From SHZI01 sp040080965 (lineage in GTDB: Bacteria; Pseudomonadota; Gammaproteobacteria; Steroidobacterales; GCA-2729495): 64,000 nt of DNA. This document shows, piece by piece, positions 31,569-42,386 of this stretch. Where the stretch lies: NCBI GenBank assembly GCA_040080965.1, contig JBEBHH010000008.1, positions 39,848 to 103,847 on the forward strand, in the 5' to 3' direction. Made by a program: the position numbers and the translations under genes. The first letter of the stretch is position 1, and the number at the start of each line of letters is the position of its first letter. The notes under the pieces were generated by a model. The model made no database searches. It had not been told where the DNA came from and was given only the letters and a program-made list of their open reading frames with translations.

Positions 31569-34500
31569 CTAACTCGCCACGCCCGGGCCCTCGACATAGC
31601 GGGCCGGCGCGCTCGCGCGGGCCAGCGAGTTCCGGGCAGCCCATTCGCCCTGCGGGTCGGCAGCCCCCAGCCAGACGAAGTCCCCGCGCAGCCAGGCCGC
31701 GACCGGCACGCCATTCCGGTACAGCACCCGGTTCCGGAGCAGTGCCGGCACCTTGTCGCCCGGCGTGACGATGCCCGTGAGGTTCAGCGGATCGGCTGCC
31801 GAGACGATCACCTGGCTGTCCCGGTTACCGGCGTGCCGCACCTCCCGCAGCCGGTCGACCGCGTCGGGCAGCGCGAACTGCTCGCCCCCGAAGCCCGCCA
31901 CGAAACGCCCGCCGCGGATCTCGCCCCGGGCCTCCAGGCGCCGGAACGCATGGGCCAGCTCGCGCCAGGGCGGCAGGAAGCGGGCCTCCCGCTGCAGGAC
32001 GGAGCGGAACACGACGCCATAGCGCTCGAGCAGGACCCGCGCCACGTGCTCCACGGCGGCGGTCTTCAGCTTCGCGGCCTCACCACTGGCGGCCGCCGCC
32101 TGCAGCGGCGGCATGACCAGCGACCAGCGGCCCGCGGGTGGGGGCACCGGCCGGGACCAGGGCCGGCGCGCGGCTTCCCGCCGGAGCGCCGCCGGCACGA
32201 GCAGCGTGCGCAGCCCCGCGAAGCCATCCCCCGTCACCAGGCCCGCGGCGATGAGCTCCCGGAGCGCCGCTTCCACCCCATTGGCGGCGATCCCGGCCGC
32301 CCGCACCAGGTCGGGGAAGAACACGGCGCCGCGGCGCTGCAGTTCGAGGTGGAGGGCCTGCGCCCCGGACGACAGCGTCGCCGCGGCGTCACCCGCCGGC
32401 AGGAGACCCTGCCAGAGCTCCAGGTGCTGCCGCTCCAGGAACAGGATCGGCGTGGTGCGGATGGGACCCTGCCGCCGTTGTCCCGGGTCCGGGGACGGCC
32501 GCAGCCAGAGGAATTCGCCACCCGCCAGCAGCTGGTCGAGAGCCCCGGGCTGGAAGTCACGCAGCCGGGCCGGCAGCAGGCTGCCCTCCCAGGCGGCGGC
32601 CGGCGCCTGGAACCCGGCGAGGCGGCGAAGCGCCGGGCGCAGGGGCTCCGGCCCCGCCGGCTGCCCGTCGCCGAGCTGGTGCCAGGCGAGGACGAAGCGC
32701 ATGTAGGCGGCCGGGCTCACCGGTTCCACCGAGCGGCGCAGCGTCGTCAGCGTGTAGCGGTGGATGCGGGCCAGCAGCCGCCGGTCGCACCACTCCTCCG
32801 CGGGCGCCGGGCTGCTGAAGCGGCCCCGCATCGCCTGGCCCTGCACCTCGAGCGCGAGCAGTGCGATCTCCGCATCGGCGACGGGCACGCCCAGCGGCGC
32901 GGCCAGCGCGGCGGCGGTCACCGGGCCGAGCGTCTCGAGCCGGCTGCGCAGCAGTTCGCGCAGGGACTGCTCCCGGCTTTCGGCAGCGCTGCGCCGGCCG
33001 GCGTGGGCCGCGTCGATGGGCGGATCGGCCAGGAGGTCGGGGCGGACGAGCTGCAGCTGGGCCAGCCGCTCGGCACCCACCCACAGGGGCTGGCCGCCCG
33101 GCGCCGCCACGACCGTCGCGCGGCGGTCGGCCAGGAGCGGCCGGAGCAGCGCCGCCCAGGCGAGCTGGTCGGCGGACCGGATCTCGGGCACCGCCAGAAA
33201 GCCGGCCAGGGTCAGCGCGTCGTGCAGTTCGTCCGGCGTGCGGGCCTCGGGCCAGGCCTCCATGCAGACCTGGCGGATCGCCTCCGGATCCAGGCGGCCG
33301 ATGGTGGCGGCCTCCTCCGGATCGAGCAGGTTCCGCGTACGGATGGCCCGCGTGCGGCGCTCCTCGGCGGGCGCGTCGTCGAGGAACGCATAGGGCCGGG
33401 CGCTGATGATCTCCTGGGCCAGCGGCGACGGCGTCGCCAGCTCCCGCGTGAGGATCTCCACATGCCCGGCGGCCAGGTCCCGGAGCAACGCTTCCAGGCC
33501 GCTCACGTCCATCAGCTCGTTCAGGCAGTCGTCCAGGGTCTGGTGGACCAGCGGGTGATCAGGCACCTGCCGGTCGCCGGCGATGTTCTCCGCGCAGGCC
33601 ACCTGGTCGGGGAAGACCAGGGCCAGCAGGTCGTCGGAATCGCTGCGCTGGAACTGGGGCGGCACCCTGCGGCCGTTGCGGAAGCGCCGGATCGCCAGCG
33701 CGGTGGTCGCAACCCACCGCCAGCGCGTGGGAAACATGGGCGCCTGCAGCGTCGCCTGGGTCAGGACGTCCCGCACGGTCTCGGCACGCAGGTAGCTCCG
33801 GATTTCCTCCAGCGGAAAGCTGTGGGTCGGACCGAGCGACAGCACGATGCTGTCCTCGAGCGCGGCGGCCTGCAGCTCGAAGTTGAACTGCCGGCAGAAG
33901 CGCTTGCGGAGCGCGAGACCCCAGGCCCGGTTCAGCCGCGAGCCGAAGGGCGAGTGGATGACGAGGTGGGTGTCCCCCACTTCGTCGAAGAAGCGCTCGA
34001 AGATCAGCGTGCGCCGGGTGGGCAGTACGCCGAGCGCCGCCCGCGCCGTCGCCAGGTAGCTGGTCAGCTGCTCGCTGGCCGCGACGGGCAGGCCGAGCGT
34101 TACCTCGAGCCAGGTGCGCACGGCTGCCTCGCCATCGGCGAGCAGCAGGTCCACGTGTTCGCGCAGGCGCGATACCGCCACCGAGAGCTCGTCGGTGCGG
34201 CCCGGCGCCTCGCCGAACCAGAACGGGATGTTGGGCGGCTGGCCGTGGGCGTCTTCGACATACACGCGCCCGGTCTCCACCTTCCGGATGCGGTAGGACG
34301 TGTTGCCGAGCTGGAAAATGTCGCCCGGCACGCTCTCGAAGGCGAAGTCCTCGTTGAGCGAACCAATGGGCAGGCTCTCGGGCAGCAGCACCACGTCGTA
34401 GTCGAACTGGTCCGGGATGGTGCCGCCGTTGGTGATGGCGGTGAGCCGGGCGCCGGGACGGGCCCGCAGGCGCTGGTTCACCGCGTCGTAGTGGATGTGG

Positions 34501-35891
34501 GCGGCACGCCGCCCGCGGGCCGTGTTGTAGCCGTCGGCCAGCGTGTGCACCACCGAGTCGAAGGCCTCGCGGGTCAGGTCCCGGTAGGGCCAGGCGCGGC
34601 GCGCCAGGTCGTAGAGGTCGCCGGTGCGCCACTCCGCCATCGCGACCTCGGCCACGATCTGCTGGGCCAGCGCGTCCAGCGCGGCGCCCTGCAGCCGGAT
34701 GGCATCCAGTTCCTCGCGGCGCACGGCATCGAGCAGGGCCACGCATTCCACCAGGTCGTCCCGGGACACGGGAAACAGCCGCCCCTTGGGAAGGCGGTCC
34801 ACGCCGTGGCCCGAGCGGCCGACCCGCTGCAGGAGCGTGGCGATGCTCTTCGGTGAGGCAATCTGGCAGACCAGGTCCACGTCGCCGATGTCGATGCCGA
34901 GTTCCAGCGAGGCGGTGGCCACCAGCACCTGCAGCTTGCCGGCCTTCAGGCGCTCCTCGGCGTCGAGCCGGTGCGCCCGGGCCAGGCTGCCGTGGTGGGC
35001 GGTCACGGCGTCCTCGCCCAGGCGCTCCGCCAGGTGCCGTGCCGCCCGCTCCGCCAGCCGCCGCGTGTTGACGAAGACCAGCGTGGTGCGGTGCTCGCGC
35101 ACCAGCTCCGCGAGCCGGTCGTAGATCTCCGCCCACACCTCGTTGGCCATGACCGGCGTCAGCGCCGTCCGGGGCATCTCGATGGCGAGGTCCCGCTGCC
35201 GCGTGAAGCCGGCGTCGACGATCTCGCAGGGCTCGTCCCGCCCGCCCACCAGGAACTCCGCCATCCGCGCCATGGGCTTCTGGGTGGCGGAAATGCCGAC
35301 GCGTACCAGCGGGAGGGGGCACAGCGCCGCGAGCCGCTCCAGGGACAGCGCCAGGTGGGCGCCGCGCTTGGTGTCGGCCACCGCGTGCAGCTCGTCCACG
35401 ATCACGGTGCGCACCGTCCGCAGCATTTCGCGGCCCGAGGCCGACGTGAGCAGGATGAACAGCGACTCCGGGGTCGTCACCAGGATGTGGGGCGGCGTGC
35501 GCCGCATGCGCGCCCGCTCCACCTGGGGCGTGTCGCCGGTGCGCACCGCCGTGCGGATTTCCGCGTGGTCGAACACCGACAGGCGCTCGCGGATGCCGGC
35601 CAGCGGCTCGTCCAGGTTCTTGCGGATGTCGTTCGACAGCGCCTTGAGCGGCGACACGTACAAGACGCGGGTTTCGTCGGGCAGGCCACCGCAGGCGGCG
35701 CCCTCCTTCACGAGGGCGTCGATCGCCGCCATGAATGCCGCCAGGGTCTTGCCGGAACCGGTGGGCGCGGCCAGCAGCGTGTGCCGGCCGGCCCGGATCG
35801 CGGGCCAGGCCCCGGCCTGGACGGGCGTGGGAGCGCCGAAACGGGCGCTGAACCAGCCGGCGACAGCCGGGTGAAATTCAGTCAGGGGCAT
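31569..35891 (-). CDS. lhr: Lhr-family superfamily 2 DNA helicase (long form)
   Basis: A 1440-residue ATP-dependent helicase, close to the length of the long bacterial Lhr proteins. The N-terminal RecA pair has Walker A AAPTGSGKT (41-49), motif II VDELHAV and motif III-like VGISATQKP. Helicase C motifs include TTLVFVNTRRLAERAAR and LLQRVGRSGHG. The Lhr-specific winged-helix and beta-barrel core follow, then a large C-terminal extension with further winged helices. Lhr proteins unwind DNA:RNA hybrids with 3'-5' polarity and are linked to DNA repair. The ATG at 35891 lies six bases after TATAGT (minus strand), so the message may be leaderless. A long open frame on the opposite strand is a composition artefact. 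Confidence 0.93.
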   Translation of the reverse strand: MPLTEFHPAVAGWFSARFGAPTPVQAGAWPAIRAGRHTLLAAPTGSGKTLAAFMAAIDALVKEGAACGGLPDETRVLYVSPLKALSNDIRKNLDEPLAGIRERLSVFDHAEIRTAVRTGDTPQVERARMRRTPPHILVTTPESLFILLTSASGREMLRTVRTVIVDELHAVADTKRGAHLALSLERLAALCPLPLVRVGISATQKPMARMAEFLVGGRDEPCEIVDAGFTRQRDLAIEMPRTALTPVMANEVWAEIYDRLAELVREHRTTLVFVNTRRLAERAARHLAERLGEDAVTAHHGSLARAHRLDAEERLKAGKLQVLVATASLELGIDIGDVDLVCQIASPKSIATLLQRVGRSGHGVDRLPKGRLFPVSRDDLVECVALLDAVRREELDAIRLQGAALDALAQQIVAEVAMAEWRTGDLYDLARRAWPYRDLTREAFDSVVHTLADGYNTARGRRAAHIHYDAVNQRLRARPGARLTAITNGGTIPDQFDYDVVLLPESLPIGSLNEDFAFESVPGDIFQLGNTSYRIRKVETGRVYVEDAHGQPPNIPFWFGEAPGRTDELSVAVSRLREHVDLLLADGEAAVRTWLEVTLGLPVAASEQLTSYLATARAALGVLPTRRTLIFERFFDEVGDTHLVIHSPFGSRLNRAWGLALRKRFCRQFNFELQAAALEDSIVLSLGPTHSFPLEEIRSYLRAETVRDVLTQATLQAPMFPTRWRWVATTALAIRRFRNGRRVPPQFQRSDSDDLLALVFPDQVACAENIAGDRQVPDHPLVHQTLDDCLNELMDVSGLEALLRDLAAGHVEILTRELATPSPLAQEIISARPYAFLDDAPAEERRTRAIRTRNLLDPEEAATIGRLDPEAIRQVCMEAWPEARTPDELHDALTLAGFLAVPEIRSADQLAWAALLRPLLADRRATVVAAPGGQPLWVGAERLAQLQLVRPDLLADPPIDAAHAGRRSAAESREQSLRELLRSRLETLGPVTAAALAAPLGVPVADAEIALLALEVQGQAMRGRFSSPAPAEEWCDRRLLARIHRYTLTTLRRSVEPVSPAAYMRFVLAWHQLGDGQPAGPEPLRPALRRLAGFQAPAAAWEGSLLPARLRDFQPGALDQLLAGGEFLWLRPSPDPGQRRQGPIRTTPILFLERQHLELWQGLLPAGDAAATLSSGAQALHLELQRRGAVFFPDLVRAAGIAANGVEAALRELIAAGLVTGDGFAGLRTLLVPAALRREAARRPWSRPVPPPAGRWSLVMPPLQAAAASGEAAKLKTAAVEHVARVLLERYGVVFRSVLQREARFLPPWRELAHAFRRLEARGEIRGGRFVAGFGGEQFALPDAVDRLREVRHAGNRDSQVIVSAADPLNLTGIVTPGDKVPALLRNRVLYRNGVPVAAWLRGDFVWLGAADPQGEWAARNSLARASAPARYVEGPGVAS

Positions 35892-35897
35892 GCCCCG

Positions 35898-35903
35898 ACT
35901 ATA
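35898..35903 (-). promoter_or_regulatory. -10 hexamer placed for a leaderless lhr transcript
   Basis: TATAGT on the minus strand is followed by CGGGGC and then the ATG of lhr. The expected transcription start coincides with the start codon. Confidence 0.55.
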
Positions 35904-35942
35904 GAGCAGGAGCGCCGACCGGCGCGACCGGCGGCGCGGCGG

Positions 35943-36599
35943 TCAGAACCGCCAGCCGACCCCGAAGCTCACGACCGGGTACAGGTCGTACTTGTCCACG
36001 TCGTCCTCCAGCTCGGCCTCTTCCTCGTCGATGGCGGCCTGCAGCGCGGGCTCGTCGCTGAGGGTGCCGCCCGTGGACGTCATCTCGATGTCCGGCGAGT
36101 CCTGGAAGAGGATGCCGAGGTCGAGGCTCCAGTTAAGGCCGCCACCCGCCTTGCCCCAGACCCAGCCCGCGCCGAGGAACGGGGCGGAGCTGCCCAGGTC
36201 GGCCGTGGCGCTCAACGTGCCGACCTCGGCTTCGGTGAAGGTGATGCCGCCGATGTCGTAGGTGCCGCCCGGACCCGGCTGACCCACCGCGTCCAGGCCG
36301 TTGTCCGTCGCGAACCAGCCACCGCTGACCCGGAACGCGCCGGCGAAGGGATGCCAGTCGACGAAGACGCCCACGTTGGACAGGTCCAGGTCGCCGTCGT
36401 ACTCGATGCCGCTCTCCTCCCCGTCCTGGTCGAGGGAGAAGGCGTAGCCGCCGAGGCGGACGCCGAAGCGGTCGTTGAACGCGTACCCGGCCTCGGCGCC
36501 GAAACCGAGCGTGCTCGCGCTGGCGCCCAGCGAAAAGTCGCCGGCCTGCGCCGGCATCGCGCTGCCCGCCAGCAGCAAGGTCATGAGGATCCTGTTCAT
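35943..36599 (-). CDS. Outer-membrane beta-barrel protein
   Basis: A 218-residue protein with signal peptide (MNRILMTLLLAGSAMPAQA, cleavage before GDF). Alternating hydrophobic/polar strands rich in Gly and aromatics (FGAEAGYAFNDRFGVRLGGYAF, VGVFVDWHPFAGAFRVSGGWF) and a terminal F in VVSFGVGWRF support a small barrel of eight strands, like the OmpA/OmpX or outer-membrane-protein-beta-barrel group. A long acidic insert (AAIDEEEAELEDDVDKYD) before the last strand pair would sit in a loop or the periplasmic side and could bind cations. It follows a GGGAG site. No specific function can be assigned. Confidence 0.7.
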   Translation of the reverse strand: MNRILMTLLLAGSAMPAQAGDFSLGASASTLGFGAEAGYAFNDRFGVRLGGYAFSLDQDGEESGIEYDGDLDLSNVGVFVDWHPFAGAFRVSGGWFATDNGLDAVGQPGPGGTYDIGGITFTEAEVGTLSATADLGSSAPFLGAGWVWGKAGGGLNWSLDLGILFQDSPDIEMTSTGGTLSDEPALQAAIDEEEAELEDDVDKYDLYPVVSFGVGWRF

Positions 36600-36687
36600 C
36601 CGCCCGCTCCCACGTGTGCCCGGTGGGCAGGTTCCGGGATTCGGGCCGGGAGCGCCGTGACTGGCGCCACAGTTGCAGCGGCGCTTC

Positions 36688-37236
36688 CTACCGACCGTAG
36701 GTGGCCATCAGTTCCGCCACACCCAGCGTGTTCGCCTTCACGTTGAACCCCACCATCGCCGCCGTGGCGCCGGCCGGCAGGTCGAGCTTGTCCACCTTCA
36801 GGGCGTGGAGCCGGAAATAGTAGCGGTGGGGTTTGTCGCCGGGCGGCGGGCAGGGGCCACCGTAGCCGGGCGCGCCGAAGTCCGTATTGCCCTGGGTAGC
36901 GCCGGCGGGCATGAGCCCCGCCTTCGGGTCGCCCGCCCGGGCCGGGAGCGCCTGCAGGTTGGCGGGCAGGTTCCAGACCACCCAGTGCCACCAGCCGCTG
37001 CCGGTGGGCGCGTCGGGGTCGTGGACCATCAGGGCGAAGCTCTTCGTGCCGGCGGGCGGGTTACGCCAGCTGAGTGAAGGCGACACGTTGCCGCCGGTGC
37101 AGCCGAAGCCGTTGAAGACCTGGGCCGCGCCGATCGCCTGGCCCGGGATCAGGTCGGGGCTGATGAGGCGGAAGGTGGTGTCCTCCGCGTGGGCGGCGCC
37201 AAAGAACAGAACAAGAGTGACGATGACGAAGCGCAT
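36688..37236 (-). CDS. Exported YbhB/YbcL-type PEBP (Raf-kinase-inhibitor-like) protein
   Basis: A 182-residue phosphatidylethanolamine-binding-protein homologue with a signal peptide (MRFVIVTLVLFFGAAHA, cleavage before EDT). The PEBP ligand-site motifs are clear: VHDPDAPTGSGWWHWVVWNLP and PGDKPHRYYFRLHAL. Cysteines in FNGFGCTGGN and GGPCPPP fit a disulfide seen in bacterial periplasmic members. The function of bacterial PEBPs is not settled; small-molecule or lipid-headgroup binding is usually assumed. It stands alone between a barrel protein and a repeat pair. Confidence 0.9.
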   Translation of the reverse strand: MRFVIVTLVLFFGAAHAEDTTFRLISPDLIPGQAIGAAQVFNGFGCTGGNVSPSLSWRNPPAGTKSFALMVHDPDAPTGSGWWHWVVWNLPANLQALPARAGDPKAGLMPAGATQGNTDFGAPGYGGPCPPPGDKPHRYYFRLHALKVDKLDLPAGATAAMVGFNVKANTLGVAELMATYGR

Positions 37237-37249
37237 GGAATCGGTTCCT

Positions 37250-37316
37250 GTAGGAGCGGCGACCGCCGCGACCGAACTTCTGTATACCAGATGAACGATC
37301 GCGCCTGAAGGCGCTA

Positions 37317-37320
<4 letters not shown>
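37250..37320. repeat. Inverted pair of palindromic repeat units (REP-like)
   Basis: Unit one (37250-37272, plus): GTAGGA, GCGGC, GACC, GCCGC. Unit two (37297-37320, minus): GTAGTA, GCGCC, TTCA, GGCGC. Unit two supplies the TAG stop codon of the acetoacetyl-CoA synthetase gene. Confidence 0.85.
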
Positions 37321-39239
<1,919 letters not shown>

Positions 39240-39242
39240 GAA

Positions 39243-39320
39243 GAAAATGGGGACAGATTTATTTTCGCCGGGCTTCGGCTCCGAGGAAACACATCAGAGA
39301 ATAAATCTGTCCCCATTTCC
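39243..39320. repeat. 78-bp element with near-perfect 24-bp inverted ends
   Basis: The left arm (39243-39266) and right arm (39297-39320) match at 22 of 24 positions, with a perfect core AAATGGGGACAGATTTATT. They flank a 30-base GC-rich centre. The element fills exactly the space between moaA and aacS. Its AT-rich arms are unlike the neighbourhood, which suggests an inserted REP/MITE-like sequence. Confidence 0.8.
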
Positions 39321-40367
39321 CTACCCGCCGATGTAGTACATCTCCACTTTCTCGCTGGCCGGGGACCGCGCGCGCAGCTCGCTGTAGCGGTCCTCGCGGC
39401 GGGACCAGACACCGGTGATCAGTGCGCGGAGCTGGTCGTCGTCGAGGCCGGCTCGCAGCGGGCCCTTGAGGTCGGTGCCGCGGGACGCGAACAGGCAGGT
39501 GAAGAGCTGGCCGTCGGACGACAGCCTGCCCCGGGTGCAGGACCCGCAGAAGGGCTCGGACACCGACGAGATAAAACCGACTTCGCCGGCGCCGTCGTCA
39601 AACCGGTACCGCTCGGCGACCTCGCCGTGGTAATTCGGCCGCACGGCCGTCAGCGGCCAGCGGGCGGACAGCATCGCCAGCAGTTCCCGGGACGGCACCG
39701 TGTCGCTGGCCCGCCAGTGGTTGATGGTGCCCACGTCCATGTACTCGATGAAGCGCACGATCACGCCCGTGCCGCGGAAGTGCTCCACGAGGTCCACCAC
39801 GGTGTGCTCGTTCACGCCGCGCTTCACCACCGCGTTCACCTTGATGGGCGTGAGGCCGGCAGTGATCGCCTCGTTGATCCCCTCCAGCACCTGGGCCTTG
39901 CTGCCCCGGCCGCCGCTCATCTGCAGGAACACGGCGTCGTCGAGGGAGTCGAGGCTGACGGTGACCCGTGAAAGCCCGGCCGCCTTCAGCGCCGCGGCAT
40001 GCTGGGCCAGGAGGATGCCGTTGGTGGTCAATGCGATGTCGTCGATCCCCGGCACGCGGGAGAGGTCGCCCACCAGCTCCGCGATGTTCGGCCGGAGCAG
40101 CGGCTCGCCGCCCGTGATGCGCAGCTTGCGCACGCCTAAGCCGGCGAAGATGTGGGCGAGGCGCAGGATCTCCTCGAAGGACAGGCGCTCGCTGCTCTTC
40201 AGGAACTCGAAATCCGGGTGGTACTTGTCCTCGGGCATGCAGTAGGGGCAACGGAAGTTGCACCGGTCCATGACCGAGATGCGCAGGTCCCGGAGAGGCC
40301 GGTCAAGGCGGTCTGCCATCGCGGGCAGGTCGTCCGCGCGGTGGATCTGAATGTTCTTCTCGGACAT
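39321..40367 (-). CDS. moaA: GTP 3',8-cyclase MoaA (molybdenum cofactor step 1)
   Basis: Radical-SAM enzyme of 348 residues that converts GTP to 3',8-cyclo-GTP with MoaC completing cyclic pyranopterin. The N-terminal cluster motif is C36-N-F-R-C40-P-Y-C43. The C-terminal cluster cysteines are in PFCGSCTRGRLSSDGQLFTC. The chain ends in the conserved double glycine (YYIGG). ITGGEPLLRPN is the SAM-contact GGE motif. The start at 40367 is six bases after TACGAT on the minus strand, so it may be leaderless. It is divergent from a quinone oxidoreductase-xdhC-moeA operon, with which it shares a 64-base promoter region. Confidence 0.95.
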   Translation of the reverse strand: MSEKNIQIHRADDLPAMADRLDRPLRDLRISVMDRCNFRCPYCMPEDKYHPDFEFLKSSERLSFEEILRLAHIFAGLGVRKLRITGGEPLLRPNIAELVGDLSRVPGIDDIALTTNGILLAQHAAALKAAGLSRVTVSLDSLDDAVFLQMSGGRGSKAQVLEGINEAITAGLTPIKVNAVVKRGVNEHTVVDLVEHFRGTGVIVRFIEYMDVGTINHWRASDTVPSRELLAMLSARWPLTAVRPNYHGEVAERYRFDDGAGEVGFISSVSEPFCGSCTRGRLSSDGQLFTCLFASRGTDLKGPLRAGLDDDQLRALITGVWSRREDRYSELRARSPASEKVEMYYIGG

Positions 40368-40373
40368 GGGGCG

Positions 40374-40379
40374 ATCGTA
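40374..40379 (-). promoter_or_regulatory. -10 hexamer placed for a leaderless moaA transcript
   Basis: TACGAT on the minus strand, then CGCCCC, then the moaA ATG. No convincing -35 was found. Confidence 0.5.
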
Positions 40380-40419
40380 GCAGAGGCCCCCGGGACGGCA
40401 TTGACATCGCTCATCCCGA

Positions 40420-40425
40420 TATACT
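40420..40425 (+). promoter_or_regulatory. -10 hexamer placed for a leaderless quinone-oxidoreductase transcript
   Basis: TATACT, then CCGGTG, then the ATG at 40432. A TTGACA at 40401 is only 13 bases upstream, too close to be an ordinary -35. Confidence 0.5.
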
Positions 40426-40431
40426 CCGGTG

Positions 40432-41433
40432 ATGTCCGCGACCATGCAGGCTGTCGAGATTTCCGGGGCCGGGCCACCCGAAGTGCTGCGGGTCTGCACC
40501 CGCCCCGTGCCCGCGCTCCAGAACGGCGAAGTGCTGATCCGCGTTGCAGCGGCCGGCGTGAACCGGCCCGATTGCCTGCAGCGGGCCGGCGGCTACCCGC
40601 CCCCGCCCGGGGTCTCCGATCTGCCGGGCCTGGAAGTCGCCGGCACCGTCGTGGCCGTGGCCCGGGGCGTGACGAGCCCCGTGGTGGGCGACAGGGTCTG
40701 CGCCCTCGTGGCGGGTGGCGGCTACGCGGAGTTCTGCGCGGCGCCCGCGGTGCAATGCCTGCCCGCACCGGCGGCGTTCAGCGACGTCGAATCCGCCGCG
40801 ATTCCCGAGACCTTCTTCACCGTGTGGACCAACGTCTTCGAGCGGGGCCGGCTGCAGCGGGGCGAATCACTGCTGGTCCACGGCGGCGCGAGCGGCATCG
40901 GCACCACGGCGATCCAGCTGGGCGCGGCATTCGGCGCCCGGGTCTTCGCCACGGCGGGCAGCGACGAGAAGTGCGCGCTCTGCTTCCAGCTCGGCGCGGA
41001 ACTCGCCGTCAATTACCACACCCACCAGTTCCTCGACGTGTTCCAGGCCGCCACGAAGAAACGCGGCGTGGACGTGATCCTGGACATGGTCGGTGGCGCC
41101 TACCTGCCCGACAACCTCCGCCTGCTCCGGGAAGACGGGCGCCTGGTGTACATCGCGGCCCTTGGCGGCACCAAGGGCGAGCTGAACATCAGCCAGGTGT
41201 TCCTGAAGCGTCTGACACTGACGGGCTCCACCCTGCGCAACCGGCCGATCGCCGAGAAGGGCCGCATCGCACGCGCCCTGCACGAGGCGGTGTGGCCGCT
41301 GCTGGAGCAGCGCTCGATCGTGCCCGTGATCCAGCACGTGCTGCCGCTGGCCGAAGCCGTGCAGGCCCACCGGATCCTCGAGGCCAACGAGGCGATGGGC
41401 AAGGTCGTGCTGCGGATGACGGACAACCCGTGA
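40432..41433 (+). CDS. NAD(P)H quinone oxidoreductase, zinc-free MDR family (PIG3-like)
   Basis: Cytosolic medium-chain reductase of 333 residues that reduces quinones with NADPH. The N-terminal GroES-like domain has AAAGVNRPDCLQRAGGYPPPPG, which lacks the zinc ligands of alcohol dehydrogenases. The Rossmann domain has LLVHGGASGIGTTAIQLGAA and the typical GADVxxD-like region RGVDVILDMVGGAYL. The PDCLQRAG and YPPPPG segments are characteristic of the PIG3/TP53I3 group. It heads an operon with xdhC and moeA (GTGA overlap). A functional tie to molybdenum cofactor is not obvious. Confidence 0.9.
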   Translation: MSATMQAVEISGAGPPEVLRVCTRPVPALQNGEVLIRVAAAGVNRPDCLQRAGGYPPPPGVSDLPGLEVAGTVVAVARGVTSPVVGDRVCALVAGGGYAEFCAAPAVQCLPAPAAFSDVESAAIPETFFTVWTNVFERGRLQRGESLLVHGGASGIGTTAIQLGAAFGARVFATAGSDEKCALCFQLGAELAVNYHTHQFLDVFQAATKKRGVDVILDMVGGAYLPDNLRLLREDGRLVYIAALGGTKGELNISQVFLKRLTLTGSTLRNRPIAEKGRIARALHEAVWPLLEQRSIVPVIQHVLPLAEAVQAHRILEANEAMGKVVLRMTDNP

Positions 41434-42386
41434 GCACGAAGGCGCTGCTCCGGCGCTTCGACACCTGGCGCGGCGAGGGCCGCTTGCTCGTGCTGGCCAC
41501 CGTCGTCGCCACCGCCGGCTCGACCTACACCAAGGCAGGCCATCGCATCCTCATCGCCGACTCGGGCGACTACCAGGGCCTGGTAAGCGGCGGCTGCCTG
41601 GAGGGGGACCTGGCCGCTCACGCGAGGGAAGTGATCGCGTCCGGCGATGCCCGCGTGATCACCTACGACCTGCGGGGCGAGAACGAGGAGCTGTTCGGCC
41701 TCGGCATCGGCTGCGACGGACTGCTGCGGATCCTGCTCCAGCGGCTGTCACCGGACGACGGGTACGAGCCCTTCGCGCACATCGCGGGGATCATGCGGGG
41801 TGACACGCCCGGCCACTGCGCCATCGTTCTGGCGGACCGGGGCGAATTCCGCACGGGGGACACCCTGTTCGGCGCCGCGGCTCCGGTGACCGGCGCCGCG
41901 GACGACGTGCTCCACTCTGAACTGCGGCCCCTGCCCCGCCTGCTCGTGCTCGGCGCCGGGCCCGATGCCTCTCCCGTGGTAACACTGGCGGACCTGCTCG
42001 GCTGGCGGGTCACCGTGGTGGATCACCGGCCCGCGTACCTGGAGCGGCCGGCATTCGCCGCGGCGGATGAGCGCATCAGCGCGCCGGCGGCTGCGCTTGC
42101 GACACAGGTCACACTCCCGCACTTCGCCGCCGCCATCGTGATGAGCCATCACCTGGCCACGGATCGCAGCTATCTGGCGACGCTGGCCGCGAGCCCCATT
42201 CCTTATATAGGGCTCCTCGGCCCGCCCGGCCGACGGGACAGGCTCCTCAGGGAACTGGGCGACTCCGCCGCCCCGCTCGGCGATCGCCTGCGCGGCCCCG
42301 CCGGGCTCGACATCGGCGCGGACTCGCCCGAATCCATCGCGCTGTCGATACTCAGCGAAATGCACGCCATGACGAGGAGCCGCTGA
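41430..42386 (+). CDS. XdhC/CoxI family molybdenum-hydroxylase maturation factor
   Basis: A 318-residue protein that in homologues binds molybdenum cofactor, promotes its sulfuration and inserts it into xanthine-dehydrogenase-type enzymes. The N-terminal XdhC_CoxI domain shows TVVATAGSTYTKAGHRILI and GLVSGGCLEGDLA. The C-terminal Rossmann-like domain has LLVLGAGPDASPVVTLADLLGWRVTVVDHRPAYL and IGLLGPPGRRDRLL. The GTG start at 41430 overlaps the previous stop (GTGA), and its TGA overlaps the moeA ATG. The presence of this gene supports a working molybdenum hydroxylase in the cell, consistent with the iron-sulfur subunit at 8564. Confidence 0.9.
   Translation: MSTKALLRRFDTWRGEGRLLVLATVVATAGSTYTKAGHRILIADSGDYQGLVSGGCLEGDLAAHAREVIASGDARVITYDLRGENEELFGLGIGCDGLLRILLQRLSPDDGYEPFAHIAGIMRGDTPGHCAIVLADRGEFRTGDTLFGAAAPVTGAADDVLHSELRPLPRLLVLGAGPDASPVVTLADLLGWRVTVVDHRPAYLERPAFAAADERISAPAAALATQVTLPHFAAAIVMSHHLATDRSYLATLAASPIPYIGLLGPPGRRDRLLRELGDSAAPLGDRLRGPAGLDIGADSPESIALSILSEMHAMTRSR

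Noticed and set aside
31833..34856. 1007-codon open frame on the plus strand opposite lhr
   Set aside because: Same composition artefact; the translation is Arg/Gly/Gln-rich without motifs, while the minus strand encodes a complete Lhr helicase.
40401..40425. TTGACA plus TATACT as a standard sigma-70 promoter
   Set aside because: The spacing is 13 bases, well below the usual 16-18; the -10 alone is kept as a leaderless-promoter candidate.
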